The notes: generated by a model not told the origin, from the letters alone. Positions 1 to 9,337 are shown, counted from the stretch's first letter. The stretch: 64,000 nucleotides of DNA from Hyphomicrobiales bacterium (GCA_021775855.1 JAJFGZ010000005.1:1-64000); one strand, 5' to 3'. Numbers and translations are program-made.

Positions 1-62
1 CGGTCGATAAAGCCCCGGGGCAGCCGGGCCTTGACGCGGGCGGGTTTGGTTTTCTTGCTCAT
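1..62 (-). CDS. hisS: Histidyl-tRNA synthetase, N-terminal fragment (runs off window)
   Basis: Only the first 20 codons are visible, starting at an ATG at 62. They encode a Lys-rich lead-in followed by KARLPRGFIDR. A basic lead-in followed by RLPRGF-DR resembles the N-terminus of alphaproteobacterial HisRS, which charges tRNA-His in the cytoplasm. The gene lies 116 bp downstream of cheZ on the same strand. The identification rests on a short motif only, so it is tentative; a tRNA-His gene of the matching alphaproteobacterial type occurs at 30136-30212. Confidence 0.55.
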   Translation of the reverse strand, partial: MSKKTKPARVKARLPRGFID

Positions 63-178
63 GGAACATCTGGCTCATATGCGCGGCGCGGACGGCGCCG
101 GATTCCGCGCGGTTTTAGCCGATTGCCCGCCGCACCACAAGGCAACCCGGACGCGGGCCCGGTTTGTTGCAAGCAAAC

Positions 179-931
179 TCAATCAAACAAGGCGTCGATA
201 TCACCCTGTTCGGCCAGGTCATCATCGGTTTCGAGCGCGGGGCCGTGGAGCAGCGCGGCGTCGCCGGTCGGCTGATCCAAGTCATCCACCTCGATATCGT
301 CAAAGGACTCGATCCCGCCCCAGATATCCATCATCTTCCCGACCCGCTCTTCGATAAAGCGGAAAGCTGAAATCACCTTGGTGATCCGCTGTCCGGTCAG
401 GTCCTGGAAATTACAGGCTTCAAACACCTTGACCACCTGCGCCTGGATATCGTCGGCGAGGCCCTGGTCAGCCTCTTCGGTGAGTTTTGCGGTCAGGGTT
501 GAGGCGTTCTGGTCAATATCTTCCGCTGCCGACAGAATTGTCTCTGTTGCTTGTTCGGTGCCGACAACAATGGCATCCAGTTCGTCGGTCACGCGGGACA
601 TTTCCGCACCCTTGAACCCGGTTGTATGAAGTGTCGCGATTTCTTTCTTGGTATCGTCGATTATCTCGTAGATTTCGGAGAGTTCGTGCTTCAGCTTTGC
701 GGCTTCACCTAAATCCCGCTTGACCTCATCAAGGATCGATTTGGCCTCCTCCGCACCTGGCGCGGACGTGACCGGCCCGGATTTTCCAAGATTACGAATT
801 GCTTCCATGATCTCCCGGTGACGGGCCGCGGCGATATCATCGCCGGGATTGTCATTGACAAAACTCTCTTCATCTCCAGCGATATCGCGTTGAAGGGACT
901 CAATGCGAAAAACTTTTCGTTGTGCCGACAT
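179..931 (-). CDS. cheZ: Protein phosphatase CheZ-like
   Basis: This 250-aa cytoplasmic protein is predicted to dephosphorylate CheY-P. The diagnostic segment FQDLTGQRI lies at residues 175-183. D177 and Q181 match the pair D143 and Q147 that orient the attacking water in E. coli CheZ. The middle is helical and heptad-like (residues 60-190, the four-helix-bundle dimer in CheZ). After an acidic linker, the C-terminus ends in QGDIDALFD, resembling the C-terminal CheY-binding tail. No other chemotaxis gene is in the window. The ATG at 931 gives the full domain. Confidence 0.88.
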   Translation of the reverse strand: MSAQRKVFRIESLQRDIAGDEESFVNDNPGDDIAAARHREIMEAIRNLGKSGPVTSAPGAEEAKSILDEVKRDLGEAAKLKHELSEIYEIIDDTKKEIATLHTTGFKGAEMSRVTDELDAIVVGTEQATETILSAAEDIDQNASTLTAKLTEEADQGLADDIQAQVVKVFEACNFQDLTGQRITKVISAFRFIEERVGKMMDIWGGIESFDDIEVDDLDQPTGDAALLHGPALETDDDLAEQGDIDALFD

Positions 932-1092
932 ATGGTATCCAGATAATTTCGGTGACAGATCAAGAAGTTGAGTTTGGATATTCGCGGGATAGGGTTAAAA
1001 ATCCGTTCCGGAAATCTGATTCGACGCGGGTTGACCGTTTCTGTACACTTGGTCGCTAAATCCGTAGGCGCCAGATTTTGGGTGAAGGTAAA

Positions 1093-1437
1093 ATGCGACG
1101 TCAAATTATGTTCTGGGTATCAGGGATTATTTTTGCGGTTTCCCTGTTTGGGTTGAGACCCGCCGGGGCTGAAACACTGATGGAAAAAGCTGAGCTTTGG
1201 GGTGCAATGCACGGCTATTCGATCCATTGCCGAATGGCTAATTCGCACGAATTCGGTGTCCGCGCGGTTCGATATTTTCGCCGCAACGCCAGTGGCGAAA
1301 CGTTCGAGCGGTTGCGCGACGCCTACGGACTCAAGATCATGGAAAACGCACGCCAAACGCCCCCACGGTCGCTCGGAGGTGACTGCGGCAGCTTCCGCGT
1401 CAAGTTCATGGAAATTTACACTGAACTTGACGGATAA
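1093..1437 (+). CDS. Small secreted protein of unknown function
   Basis: The 114-aa product has a clear Sec signal peptide: Arg-rich start, hydrophobic core of about 15 residues, and a PAGA cleavage site near residue 26. The mature part is about 88 aa with two cysteines (IHCRM and GGDCGS) that could form one disulfide in the periplasm. The ATG at 1093 is preceded by GAAGG and is preferred over an in-frame TTG at 1078. No family is recognised. It stands alone between divergently read cheZ and the downstream L,D-transpeptidase. Confidence 0.6.
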   Translation: MRRQIMFWVSGIIFAVSLFGLRPAGAETLMEKAELWGAMHGYSIHCRMANSHEFGVRAVRYFRRNASGETFERLRDAYGLKIMENARQTPPRSLGGDCGSFRVKFMEIYTELDG

Positions 1438-1631
1438 ACCGTTGAGATCAATCGTTAATCGTTGATTCATAGTTATTGATTCGTTGACAGCGGATTCACT
1501 GTTTAGTTGCATGTGACTGGCATACTCCTCTTCAACAGGCGGGGACATTCCTTCTTCAAATCGCCTGACTGGTTCCACACCACGAGAGCCAGCAGGCATT
1601 GTCCCCATAACTCTTGATTGAGGGTGGCGAC

Positions 1632-2234
1632 ATGCACCAGATGTTTGGAATTTTTGTTATACTGGCCGGGATGATTTTGTCGACGCAGGCAAGCGCGAGC
1701 GATCGGCGCCACGCGAACGAACCGTTTCAAGTTGCGGCGGTTGATCCGATCGTAACCAGATCAATTGTCGAGAACGGGTCCAGCGCGTTCGACCCACGCT
1801 ATGAACCACAGATCGTGAACGTAACTACGCCATACGATCCGGGCACAGTCATCGTCGATACCGACCGCAAATTTCTTTATCTCGTACAGGAAAACGGCAC
1901 CGCTATTCGCTATGGCGTCGGGGTTGGACGGGCGGGTTTTGAATGGACCGGCACGGAGCGGGTCACGCGCAAGGCCGAGTGGCCTGGCTGGACGCCGCCA
2001 GCAGAAATGCGCCGGCGCGAACCCAATCTACCTGCCTTCATGCCGGGCGGTCCGGAAAACCCGTTGGGCGCTCGTGCACTGTATCTTGGCAGCACGTTGT
2101 ATCGGTTGCACGGCACGGCCAATCCCGCAACCATTGGCAGAAACATCTCATCCGGGTGCATCCGGTTACGGAACCAGGATATCGTCGACTTGTACGAACG
2201 CGTACCGGTTGGTGCGACGGTTATTGTATTCTAA
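1632..2234 (+). CDS. L,D-transpeptidase (YkuD domain)
   Basis: This 200-aa exported enzyme has a signal peptide (residues 1-20, ending in ASA) and a C-terminal YkuD domain. Enzymes of this fold crosslink peptidoglycan stem peptides or attach proteins to them. The catalytic signature is complete: YRLHGT supplies the histidine and SSGCIRL supplies the nucleophilic cysteine. The length suits the ErfK/YbiS/YcfS/YnhG type without a LysM domain. The ATG at 1632 follows GAGGGTGGCGAC, a better start than the upstream TTG at 1614. A strong terminator follows 25 bp after the stop, so it is probably monocistronic. Confidence 0.88.
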   Translation: MHQMFGIFVILAGMILSTQASASDRRHANEPFQVAAVDPIVTRSIVENGSSAFDPRYEPQIVNVTTPYDPGTVIVDTDRKFLYLVQENGTAIRYGVGVGRAGFEWTGTERVTRKAEWPGWTPPAEMRRREPNLPAFMPGGPENPLGARALYLGSTLYRLHGTANPATIGRNISSGCIRLRNQDIVDLYERVPVGATVIVF

Positions 2235-2259
2235 GAATTTAGTACCAAATTTATTTCGG

Positions 2260-2287
2260 AAAGGGTGGCGTTCGCGTCGCCCTTTTT
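2260..2287 (+). terminator. Rho-independent terminator after the L,D-transpeptidase
   Basis: An 11-bp stem (AAAGGGTGGCG with CGTCGCCCTTT, two G-T wobbles) is closed by a TTCG tetraloop and followed by a T run (2283-2287). It lies 25 bp after the stop of the L,D-transpeptidase gene. Confidence 0.9.
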
Positions 2288-2511
2288 GTTTCTCAGCCGG
2301 AATATATCGCGATTCTGATGGTTGCGTGCATCGGCTGTCAGATTGCACCCGATTAACGACCGGGTAACCTGTCTCGATCACACTGCCCCTGCCGTCGCAC
2401 GACACAGGTTGAACGCGGTAAAATACATCGCCAACGAACTGCGCGGGCGGACTTGAATGGCAAAACCCGATCGTGTCACAGCGATCGAAACGGTCCGCCC
2501 CGCACTTTCGG

Positions 2512-4107
2512 TTATTTTATCAAGTCGTAGGCCGGCAAGGTCAGGAAAGCAGGGAAATCATCTGACAACGCGACATCAGTAAAGACGCCGATCGCGCTTG
2601 TGAAATTGCCATCATCGTATGTTTCCGCGCCAATTGTTTCGCGTAGCGCCGCCATTTCCTCGTCGAGCAGCTTGCAGATCCAGTTTTTGGTCACAACCTG
2701 ACCAGCCTCGGTTTTAGCGCCGTGCCGGATCCATTGCCAGATCTGCGCTCGCGAAATTTCTGCAGTCGCCGCATCTTCCATGAGATTGTATAGCGGCACC
2801 GCACCGCGTCCACCGAGCCAGGCTTCGATATACTGAACCCCGACCCGGATATTTTCACGCACCCCGGCTTCGGTGATGGTACCGGTATGGATCTCCAGCA
2901 GCGCTTTTGCGCCGATCCCGCCTTCGGGAGATTTGTCAAGCTGGTTGGGCCCGGGCATCAAGCGGTCGAATACGTCTTTTGCAACCGGGACAAGGCCCGG
3001 ATGCGCCACCCATGTGCCGTCGTGCCCCACCCTGGCTTCGCGCTCCTTGTCGGCGCGGACTTTTTCAAATGCGACCTGGTTGGAGGCTTCGTCCCCTTTC
3101 ACAGGAATTTGCGCCGCCATGCCGCCCATAGCGTAGGCGCCCCGCTTGTGGCAGGTCTGGACCAACAGGCTGGCATAGGCACCGAGAAACGCCTTGCCCA
3201 TGACGATCTGGGCACGGTCCGGCATGACAAATTTTGGGTTGTTGCGCAGCGTCTTGATGGCCGAGAAAATATAATCCCAGCGCCCGCAATTCAGCCCGAC
3301 AATATGGTCCCGCATCTCAAACAGGATTTCATCCATCTCGAAGGCAGCCGGCAGGGTTTCGATCAGGACCGTGGCTTTGATTGTCCCGTCTGGAAGTCCA
3401 AGGGCCTTCTGGGCGGCCATGAAAACGTCATTCCAGAGCCGCGCTTCGAGATGGCTTTCGAGTTTAGGCAAGTAGAAATACGGACCGGAGCCACGGTCCA
3501 TCAGCGCCTTGGCATTGTGATAAAAATAGAGACCAAAATCGAACAAGCTGCTGGAGACAGGGTCACCGTCAACCAGCATATGTTCCTCAACAAGATGCCA
3601 GCCGCGCGGACGTACCAGCAGTACCGCCGGATGGTCGCCGACCGCATAATGTTTGCCCGAACCAGGGTCAGTGAATTCCAGTTTCCCGTGCGCAAAATCA
3701 TAGAGATTGAGTTGTCCCTCGATCATGTTCGACCAGGTTGGCGCGTTGGCATCTTCGAAGTCGGTCATGAAAACGTTGGCGCCGGAATTCAAGGCGTTGA
3801 TGACCATCTTGCGATCAGTTGGGCCGGTAATCTCAACGCGGCGATCCTCCAGATCAGCCGGAACCGTCCCGACCCGCCAATCGGCGCTTCGGACGTCGGC
3901 GGTCTCGTCGAGGAAACGGGGAAGCGCTCCGGCATCCCATTTTTTCTGCCGCGCCACCCGCCTGTCCATCAAATCACGGCGCCCGGCTTCGAATGCCCGG
4001 TGAAGGTCGGCCACATAGGCGAGCGCACCGGGGCTCAGGACTTCATCGTACCGGTCTGCATTTTCCGCCGTCAGCGCAATGCCCGGCAAGGAGATGGCGT
4101 TTGTCAT
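2512..4107 (-). CDS. aceB: Malate synthase A
   Basis: This 531-aa cytosolic enzyme condenses glyoxylate with acetyl-CoA to malate. The family signature RDHIVGLNCGRWDYIF is intact, preceded by the ETLPAAFEMDEI strand. The length (about 530 aa) matches the A isoform rather than the roughly 720-aa G isoform. It is the last gene of a glcD-glcE-glcF-aceB unit, 44 bp after glcF, so glyoxylate made by glycolate oxidase would feed straight into malate. No isocitrate lyase is in the window, which supports a glycolate-linked rather than acetate-linked role here. Confidence 0.95.
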   Translation of the reverse strand: MTNAISLPGIALTAENADRYDEVLSPGALAYVADLHRAFEAGRRDLMDRRVARQKKWDAGALPRFLDETADVRSADWRVGTVPADLEDRRVEITGPTDRKMVINALNSGANVFMTDFEDANAPTWSNMIEGQLNLYDFAHGKLEFTDPGSGKHYAVGDHPAVLLVRPRGWHLVEEHMLVDGDPVSSSLFDFGLYFYHNAKALMDRGSGPYFYLPKLESHLEARLWNDVFMAAQKALGLPDGTIKATVLIETLPAAFEMDEILFEMRDHIVGLNCGRWDYIFSAIKTLRNNPKFVMPDRAQIVMGKAFLGAYASLLVQTCHKRGAYAMGGMAAQIPVKGDEASNQVAFEKVRADKEREARVGHDGTWVAHPGLVPVAKDVFDRLMPGPNQLDKSPEGGIGAKALLEIHTGTITEAGVRENIRVGVQYIEAWLGGRGAVPLYNLMEDAATAEISRAQIWQWIRHGAKTEAGQVVTKNWICKLLDEEMAALRETIGAETYDDGNFTSAIGVFTDVALSDDFPAFLTLPAYDLIK

Positions 4108-4151
4108 GGTCAGTCTCCGTACAGGTCGAGAGGGTCAGGCGGGTATGAATC

Positions 4152-5453
4152 TCAGGAGAGCTTTGCCGGCTTCGGGCCACCGGTCGCCCAATCCAGCAAT
4201 TCAATGGTATGAACCAGGGGAATTTTGGTGCCTGTTGCTAGCTGGGTGATACAACCAAGGTTTCCGGTTGCAACGACGTCGGGATCGAGGCCTTCAATAT
4301 GGCCTATTTTTCGATTCCGCAAGGCCTTCGAAAGTCGGGGTTGCAGCATGTTGTAGGTTCCGGCCGAACCGCAACAGAGGTGCCCCTCCGGGATTTCGTG
4401 GACCCTGAACCCAGCCTTGCTCAACAGATCACGCGGGGGCTCATGAACCTGCTGGCCGTGCTGCAGGGAACAAGCGCTGTGGTAGGCAACGTCGAGGTCG
4501 GGATCGATCGTTGGATCGTCGAGACCGAGTTGGTTAAGAAATTCAGTGATGTCGGCCGCAAGTTCTGAAATGCGGGCTGCCTTCACGCTATAGACGGGAT
4601 CTTCGCGGAACATGAAACCGTAATCCTTGAGGGTGGTTCCGCACCCCGACGCGTTGACCAGGATCGCGTCCAGCCCCTGGTCGTCGATCTCGTGGGACCA
4701 GGCATCGATGTTGCGTTTGGCGAGCGCAAAACTGTCGCCGGTTTTGCCCAGGTGGTGAGGCAGGCCGCCGCAGCATCCCTCGCCTTTCGCCAGTACAACT
4801 TCGACGCCGTGGCGCTGTAAAATCCGGATGGTCGCATCGTGAAGCTCAGGTGCCAGCACCCGCTGGGCGCAGCCGGAAAGGAGCGCGACGCGCTTTCTCC
4901 GCACGCCCATGGCGGGGAAAGTTCCAGGCCCCTCATTCGCCGAACGGCCCGGCAGGCGCGACGGCGCGAGCCGGGCGAGTGCAGCCAACCGGCGGGTCAC
5001 GGGGATCGCTTCCAGAAGCGATGCAAACGGCTTCGCCACAAAACCCGCGATCATGCCAAGCCGGAACAGGCGCGGATTGGGCAACAATTTGGCCAGAATA
5101 GCCCGGAACAACCTGTCGCTCAACGGGCGCCTGTATGTCTCTTCGATATGGTCGCGGGCATAATCTACAAGGTGCATGTAATTGACGCTTGCGGGGCACG
5201 TCGACATGCAGGAGAGGCACGACAGGCAGCGGTCCACGTGTTTGACCGTGTCGGGCGACGGTGCACCGCCATCTTCCAACATGTTCTTGATCAGATAGAT
5301 GCGCCCGCGCGGGCTGTCGAGCTCGTCGCCGAGCAGGACGTAGGTCGGGCAGGTGGCAGTGCAGAACCCACAATGCACGCATTTTCGCAGGATATCGTTG
5401 GCAACCGAGATATCCGGGTCGGCAAGCTGGTGGATCGAGAATCGGGTTTGCAT
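4152..5453 (-). CDS. glcF: Glycolate oxidase iron-sulfur subunit
   Basis: This 433-aa subunit carries electrons from the GlcDE flavoproteins to the respiratory chain. Two ferredoxin-type [4Fe-4S] motifs are visible: C25/C28/C31/C35 and C76/C79/C82/C86, each followed by CP. Two CCG domains follow (CCGGLPHHLGK and CCGSAGTYN), as in GlcF and LutA. It starts 4 bp after the glcE stop, within a tightly packed glcDEF operon. No signal peptide is present; the complex is expected to be peripheral on the inner membrane. Confidence 0.95.
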   Translation of the reverse strand: MQTRFSIHQLADPDISVANDILRKCVHCGFCTATCPTYVLLGDELDSPRGRIYLIKNMLEDGGAPSPDTVKHVDRCLSCLSCMSTCPASVNYMHLVDYARDHIEETYRRPLSDRLFRAILAKLLPNPRLFRLGMIAGFVAKPFASLLEAIPVTRRLAALARLAPSRLPGRSANEGPGTFPAMGVRRKRVALLSGCAQRVLAPELHDATIRILQRHGVEVVLAKGEGCCGGLPHHLGKTGDSFALAKRNIDAWSHEIDDQGLDAILVNASGCGTTLKDYGFMFREDPVYSVKAARISELAADITEFLNQLGLDDPTIDPDLDVAYHSACSLQHGQQVHEPPRDLLSKAGFRVHEIPEGHLCCGSAGTYNMLQPRLSKALRNRKIGHIEGLDPDVVATGNLGCITQLATGTKIPLVHTIELLDWATGGPKPAKLS

Positions 5454-5457
5454 GGCG

Positions 5458-6666
5458 TCAGACCGTCCGGTACATGCGGCCGGGGTTTAAAATCCGTTCC
5501 GGATCGAACCCGTCTTTCAACCGGCTGGTAACCCCGGCGAGCGCGGCGTCCTGGGGATGGAAAATGTCGGTTTTTCTCCGGACGCCGTCGTCTGCCCGCA
5601 CCAGGGTCGCGTGACCGCCGTGGGGCCGTACGGCGTCGCGCACAATACCCGCACCGGCATCGTCGCCAGCTTCAGAGGAAAACTCGATCCAGACCAGACC
5701 ACCCGCCCAATCATATACTGCCCTGATGTCGGCTTGCCCTCTGAGTGTTGCGACAACGTCAGGTCCGGACATCGGCGCGACCGATACCCGCCAGAGGGGC
5801 CGGTCCCGGTGTTCGGTAAAGAATTCGGCATCGCGTACCGATCGCCAAAAAGCACGCGAGTCGCCTGTCTTCTCGATCCGGCAATCGCCTGCCGGTTTCA
5901 ACATCTCCGCCAGTCCCGCCGCCCGATAGGAAACCGAGGGACCGGTACCTTCGACCCTGATGGCTGCAATTGCCCCATCCGTCGCGCTTTTGATCGATAC
6001 ATCGGCCGGGATATAGGCCGCGCCAGAGACCTCAAAGCTCGACCCCATCGCGGCGGCCATGGCGTTAGTCGCGTCGCTGTCCGACAGCCCGGATACAATC
6101 ACTGTCAAGATACGCTGACCGGCGGGGAGCACCTTTACCGTGACTTCGGTTAAAATTGCGAGGGTGCCCCAGGATCCGCACAGTATTTTACACAGGTCGT
6201 AGCCGGTTACGTTTTTGACGACACGGCCACCCGCCTTGAAGATTTCGCCGCGCCCAGAGACCGCCCTGAGACCAAGAAAATGATCCCGCGCTGCGCCCGC
6301 CTTGATACGCCTCGGGCCGGAAATATTACCGGCGAGGATGCCGCCCAAAGTCGCACTCCCACCCCGCTTGCCATAGATTTTGCTGTAATCGGCGGGTTCA
6401 AAGGCAAGCTCCTGGTTGTTAGCGTGCAATGTTTTTTCAATTTCCGCCAAGGGTGTGCCGGGCCGGGCGGTCATGACCAATTCTTCCGGTTCGTATAGGG
6501 AAATTCCGGATAGTCCCGATACGTCTGCCAAAGCCGCCGCCTCGACCGGGCGTCCATAGCCGCGCTTTGTGCCCCCTGACACGATCTCAAGGGGTTTTTT
6601 GTCCGCGACCGCCCATTTGACTATCTCGAGGCAATCGGCTTCGTCGCGGGGTTTGAGTTTTTCCAA
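5458..6666 (-). CDS. glcE: Glycolate oxidase FAD-binding subunit
   Basis: This 402-aa FAD-linked oxidase is the second flavin subunit of glycolate oxidase. The FAD-binding segment includes SGGTKRGYGRP and GGSATLGGILAGNISGP, and the protein ends in the typical DPERILNPGRMY. The reading frame is open upstream to 6921, but that extension is a shadow of glcD. The likely start is TTG at 6666, placed behind GAGGAACGGGGTA, whose first bases overlap the glcD stop. This gives 11 bp between glcD and glcE and the usual GlcE N-terminus (LKPRDEADCLEIV). Confidence 0.9.
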   Translation of the reverse strand: MEKLKPRDEADCLEIVKWAVADKKPLEIVSGGTKRGYGRPVEAAALADVSGLSGISLYEPEELVMTARPGTPLAEIEKTLHANNQELAFEPADYSKIYGKRGGSATLGGILAGNISGPRRIKAGAARDHFLGLRAVSGRGEIFKAGGRVVKNVTGYDLCKILCGSWGTLAILTEVTVKVLPAGQRILTVIVSGLSDSDATNAMAAAMGSSFEVSGAAYIPADVSIKSATDGAIAAIRVEGTGPSVSYRAAGLAEMLKPAGDCRIEKTGDSRAFWRSVRDAEFFTEHRDRPLWRVSVAPMSGPDVVATLRGQADIRAVYDWAGGLVWIEFSSEAGDDAGAGIVRDAVRPHGGHATLVRADDGVRRKTDIFHPQDAALAGVTSRLKDGFDPERILNPGRMYRTV

Positions 6667-6677
6667 TACCCCGTTCC

Positions 6678-8213
6678 TCAGAATCTGGGAATATCCGGGA
6701 ACGGTATTTTGCCCCCATGGATATGGATGCGGCCGAGCTCGGCACAGCGGTGCAGCGTCGGGAAGACTTTTCCGGGGTTGAGCAGACCGTCGGCATCGAA
6801 GGCGCATTTGACCCGTTGCTGGTGATCGAGATCGGTTTCCGAAAACATCTCGGGCATCAGGTCGCGCTTCTCGACCCCGACCCCGTGTTCGCCGGTCAAG
6901 ACGCCGCCCACCTCGACGCACAGTCTCAATATATCAGCGCCGAAATCCTCGGCCGCTTCGAGTTCGCCCGGAACGTTCGAATCGTACATGATCAGCGGGT
7001 GCAGGTTGCCGTCGCCAGCGTGAAACACATTAGCGACCCCAAGGCCGTATTTTTCCGAAAGTTCGCGCATTCGTGCAAGAACCTTCGGCAATTGGTGGCG
7101 CGGGATGGTGCCATCCATACAATAATAGTCCGGTGAAATCCGCCCGATTGCAGGGAAGGCCGCTTTACGTCCGGCCCAGAATTTCTGGCGCTCGGGCTCG
7201 TTTTGCGAAACCTGCACATTACTTGCGTTGTTCGCGTCGGCAATCTCTTCAACCCGCCCGATCAGGTCGGTCACCTCTGCTTCCGGACCATCCAATTCCA
7301 CAATGAGAAGTGCCTCGACGTCGAGCGGGTAGCCGGCTTGCGCAAATTCGTCGGCCGCGTGGATTGCCGGCCGGTCCATCATTTCCATGCCGCCCGCTAT
7401 AATCCCGGCGCCGATGATGCTGCCGACGCAGGCACCTGCATCTTCGCTCGACGGGAACCCGATGATCATGGCGCGGGCGGTTTCGGGTTCGCGCAATATC
7501 CTGACGGTCACCTCGGTAATGACACCGAGCAGGCCCTCCGACCCGGTCAAAAGCCCGAGAAGATCGTAGCCGTCGCTGTCCAGGTGTTTGCCGCCTATAT
7601 TTATGATTTCGCCGGTGATCAGGACCAGCTGGAGACCAAGGATGTTGTTGGTGGTGAGGCCGTATTTCAAACAATGCACACCGCCGGAATTCTCGGCTAC
7701 ATTGCCCCCGATGGTGCATGCGATCTGGCTGGATGGGTCCGGCGCGTAATAAAAGCCGCGCCCCTCGACTGCTTTTGTAATGGCGAGATTAGTAACCCCG
7801 GGTTGCACAGTCGCGGTTCGGTTCGCGTAATCGATATCGAGTATCCGGTTGAATTTTGCGAGCCCCAGCAAAACCCCGTCCCCGAGGGGAAGTGCCCCGC
7901 CCGAGAGCGAGGTGCCGGCCCCGCGCGGAACGACCTTTAGACCGGTTTTATGGCAATAGCGGAGTACCGCCGATACCTGCTCAACGGTTTCAGGCAATAC
8001 AACGACGAATGGCAACTGACGGTAGGCCGTCAAACCATCGGATTCATAGACCCGCATCTCGCTCGTCTCTGATATGACACCTTCGCCAGGGACAAGCGCG
8101 CGCAGGTCGCGAATAATTTCGTTGCGGCGGCCAAGGATATCAACATCGAGTTCGGGCATCTCGAGTGCGGAATGTTGATCGAGTGACACGGCCTGCTCCG
8201 GGGCGCTGTTCAT
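6678..8213 (-). CDS. glcD: Glycolate oxidase catalytic FAD subunit
   Basis: This 511-aa flavoprotein oxidises glycolate to glyoxylate. The PCMH-type FAD domain is seen in the middle of the N-terminal half (VPRGAGTSLSGGALP, then CTIGGNVAENSGG). The C-terminal FAD-oxidase domain carries GEHGVGVEKR and ends with DADGLLNPGKVFP. It is the first gene of glcD-glcE-glcF-aceB. It is divergent from a LysR-type regulator with 86 bp between them, which contain a perfect dyad at 8240-8252. A D-lactate dehydrogenase of the same family is a less likely alternative, given the adjacent glcE, glcF and aceB. Confidence 0.93.
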   Translation of the reverse strand: MNSAPEQAVSLDQHSALEMPELDVDILGRRNEIIRDLRALVPGEGVISETSEMRVYESDGLTAYRQLPFVVVLPETVEQVSAVLRYCHKTGLKVVPRGAGTSLSGGALPLGDGVLLGLAKFNRILDIDYANRTATVQPGVTNLAITKAVEGRGFYYAPDPSSQIACTIGGNVAENSGGVHCLKYGLTTNNILGLQLVLITGEIINIGGKHLDSDGYDLLGLLTGSEGLLGVITEVTVRILREPETARAMIIGFPSSEDAGACVGSIIGAGIIAGGMEMMDRPAIHAADEFAQAGYPLDVEALLIVELDGPEAEVTDLIGRVEEIADANNASNVQVSQNEPERQKFWAGRKAAFPAIGRISPDYYCMDGTIPRHQLPKVLARMRELSEKYGLGVANVFHAGDGNLHPLIMYDSNVPGELEAAEDFGADILRLCVEVGGVLTGEHGVGVEKRDLMPEMFSETDLDHQQRVKCAFDADGLLNPGKVFPTLHRCAELGRIHIHGGKIPFPDIPRF

Positions 8214-8239
8214 CTTTTGGTTGACCCTAGCGCAATAAT

Positions 8240-8252
8240 TTCAATAATTGAA
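8240..8252. promoter_or_regulatory. LysR-type (T-N11-A) operator dyad between glcD and the LysR gene
   Basis: TTCAAT-A-ATTGAA is a perfect 6-bp inverted repeat fitting the T-N11-A LTTR box. It lies centrally in the 86-bp divergent region between glcD and the LysR gene. Its position suits autorepression and activation of glcDEF-aceB by the adjacent regulator. The site is seen; the regulatory role is inferred. Confidence 0.6.
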
Positions 8253-8299
8253 CACATAGCGACAAAACTTTTTATTATTTCCAAAAAGGAAATTCAACT

Positions 8300-9223
8300 G
8301 TGACACCTGTCCAGGACATGGAAATTTTCGCCCGGATCGTCACCGCCGGGACAATGACAGCGGCAAGCCGGGAGCTTAGCATATCCCCGGCGGTGGTCTC
8401 AAAGCGTATCCGCCGCCTGGAGGAACGTCTGGGTGTTCGCCTGTTCCAGCGCACAACGCGGCAGATCACGTTGACCGAAGCCGGTCAGGAATATTACCGG
8501 CGCGTTGTTGCCATCCTGGCGAGCATCGACGAAGCCGAGAACGCCATGTCCCGTGGTGCTGATCTGGCCCAGGGGACCATAAAAATCTCTGCGCCTACCA
8601 CGTTCGGGCGGCTCCACATCGCGCCCTATCTCGGGAAATTCATGGAACGCCATCCGGACCTGATGATCGATATCGCCCTGACCGACCATTTTGTCGATCT
8701 GGTTGCCGACGGCGTTGATGTGGCGATCCGGATTGCGGAACTGGAAGATTCAAACCTTGTTGCTAGAAAGCTCGCGCCCAATCACCGGATCCTGTGTGCG
8801 TCCGCCGATTATTTTGCAAACCACGAAATGCCGCAGACTCTGGAGGACCTGTCCAAACACAATTGCCTCGCGGCGACTGCCCAGGATATCTGGCGGCTTG
8901 AGGGTCCGGACGGGCCCGTCGATTTCCGGGTCGGCGGGCGGCTGCTGACCAATTCCAGCGAGGTGGTACACGAAGCCCTGCTTGCGGGGACAGGGATCGC
9001 GCTCCGCTCGACCTGGGATGTGGGGCCAGAACTGAAACAGGGATTGCTGAAAATCATCCTGCCCGAATACCAGGTCAAGACCCGGATCAGCATTTACGCC
9101 GTATTCCCGAGCCGGGAATTTCTGCCCGTCAAAGTTCGGCTATTTATCGATTACCTTTCAGCTATCTATGGCCCAGATCCCTATTGGGACGAAGGCCTGG
9201 ATCTTACGCAATATTTGGACTGA
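8300..9223 (+). CDS. LysR-family transcriptional regulator, probably of glycolate/lactate genes
   Basis: This 307-aa protein has an N-terminal winged helix-turn-helix (residues about 2-60, with AASRELSISPAVVSKRIRRLE and LFQRTTRQITLTEAG) and a C-terminal periplasmic-binding-like effector domain. It is closest in pattern to the LTTRs that start with a short M-x5-F lead. The start is GTG at 8300 behind AAGGA. It lies between divergent glcDEF-aceB and co-directional lutABC and could control both. Glycolate operons in enterics use a GntR protein (GlcC), so a LysR here is a different arrangement. The effector is unknown. Confidence 0.88.
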   Translation: MTPVQDMEIFARIVTAGTMTAASRELSISPAVVSKRIRRLEERLGVRLFQRTTRQITLTEAGQEYYRRVVAILASIDEAENAMSRGADLAQGTIKISAPTTFGRLHIAPYLGKFMERHPDLMIDIALTDHFVDLVADGVDVAIRIAELEDSNLVARKLAPNHRILCASADYFANHEMPQTLEDLSKHNCLAATAQDIWRLEGPDGPVDFRVGGRLLTNSSEVVHEALLAGTGIALRSTWDVGPELKQGLLKIILPEYQVKTRISIYAVFPSREFLPVKVRLFIDYLSAIYGPDPYWDEGLDLTQYLD

Positions 9224-9337
9224 TCCAACGCGGGATTGCAGACATTCGCGAAGATGATGTAGAAATGTTTCAATGGCTTGCCCGCTCGCGGGACATCGCC
9301 TCCCCCTCGCCACGGACATCCTTGGAAGTTTCGTTTC

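Noticed and set aside
2887-4212. Long plus-strand frame opposite aceB
   Set aside because: It is antisense to malate synthase with intact signature on the other strand; no start site or family pattern, and composition is that of a GC-rich shadow.
6667-6921. Upstream extension of glcE
   Set aside because: It would overlap 244 bp of glcD and encodes Arg-rich sequence without family match; a TTG start with ribosome-binding site exists at 6666.
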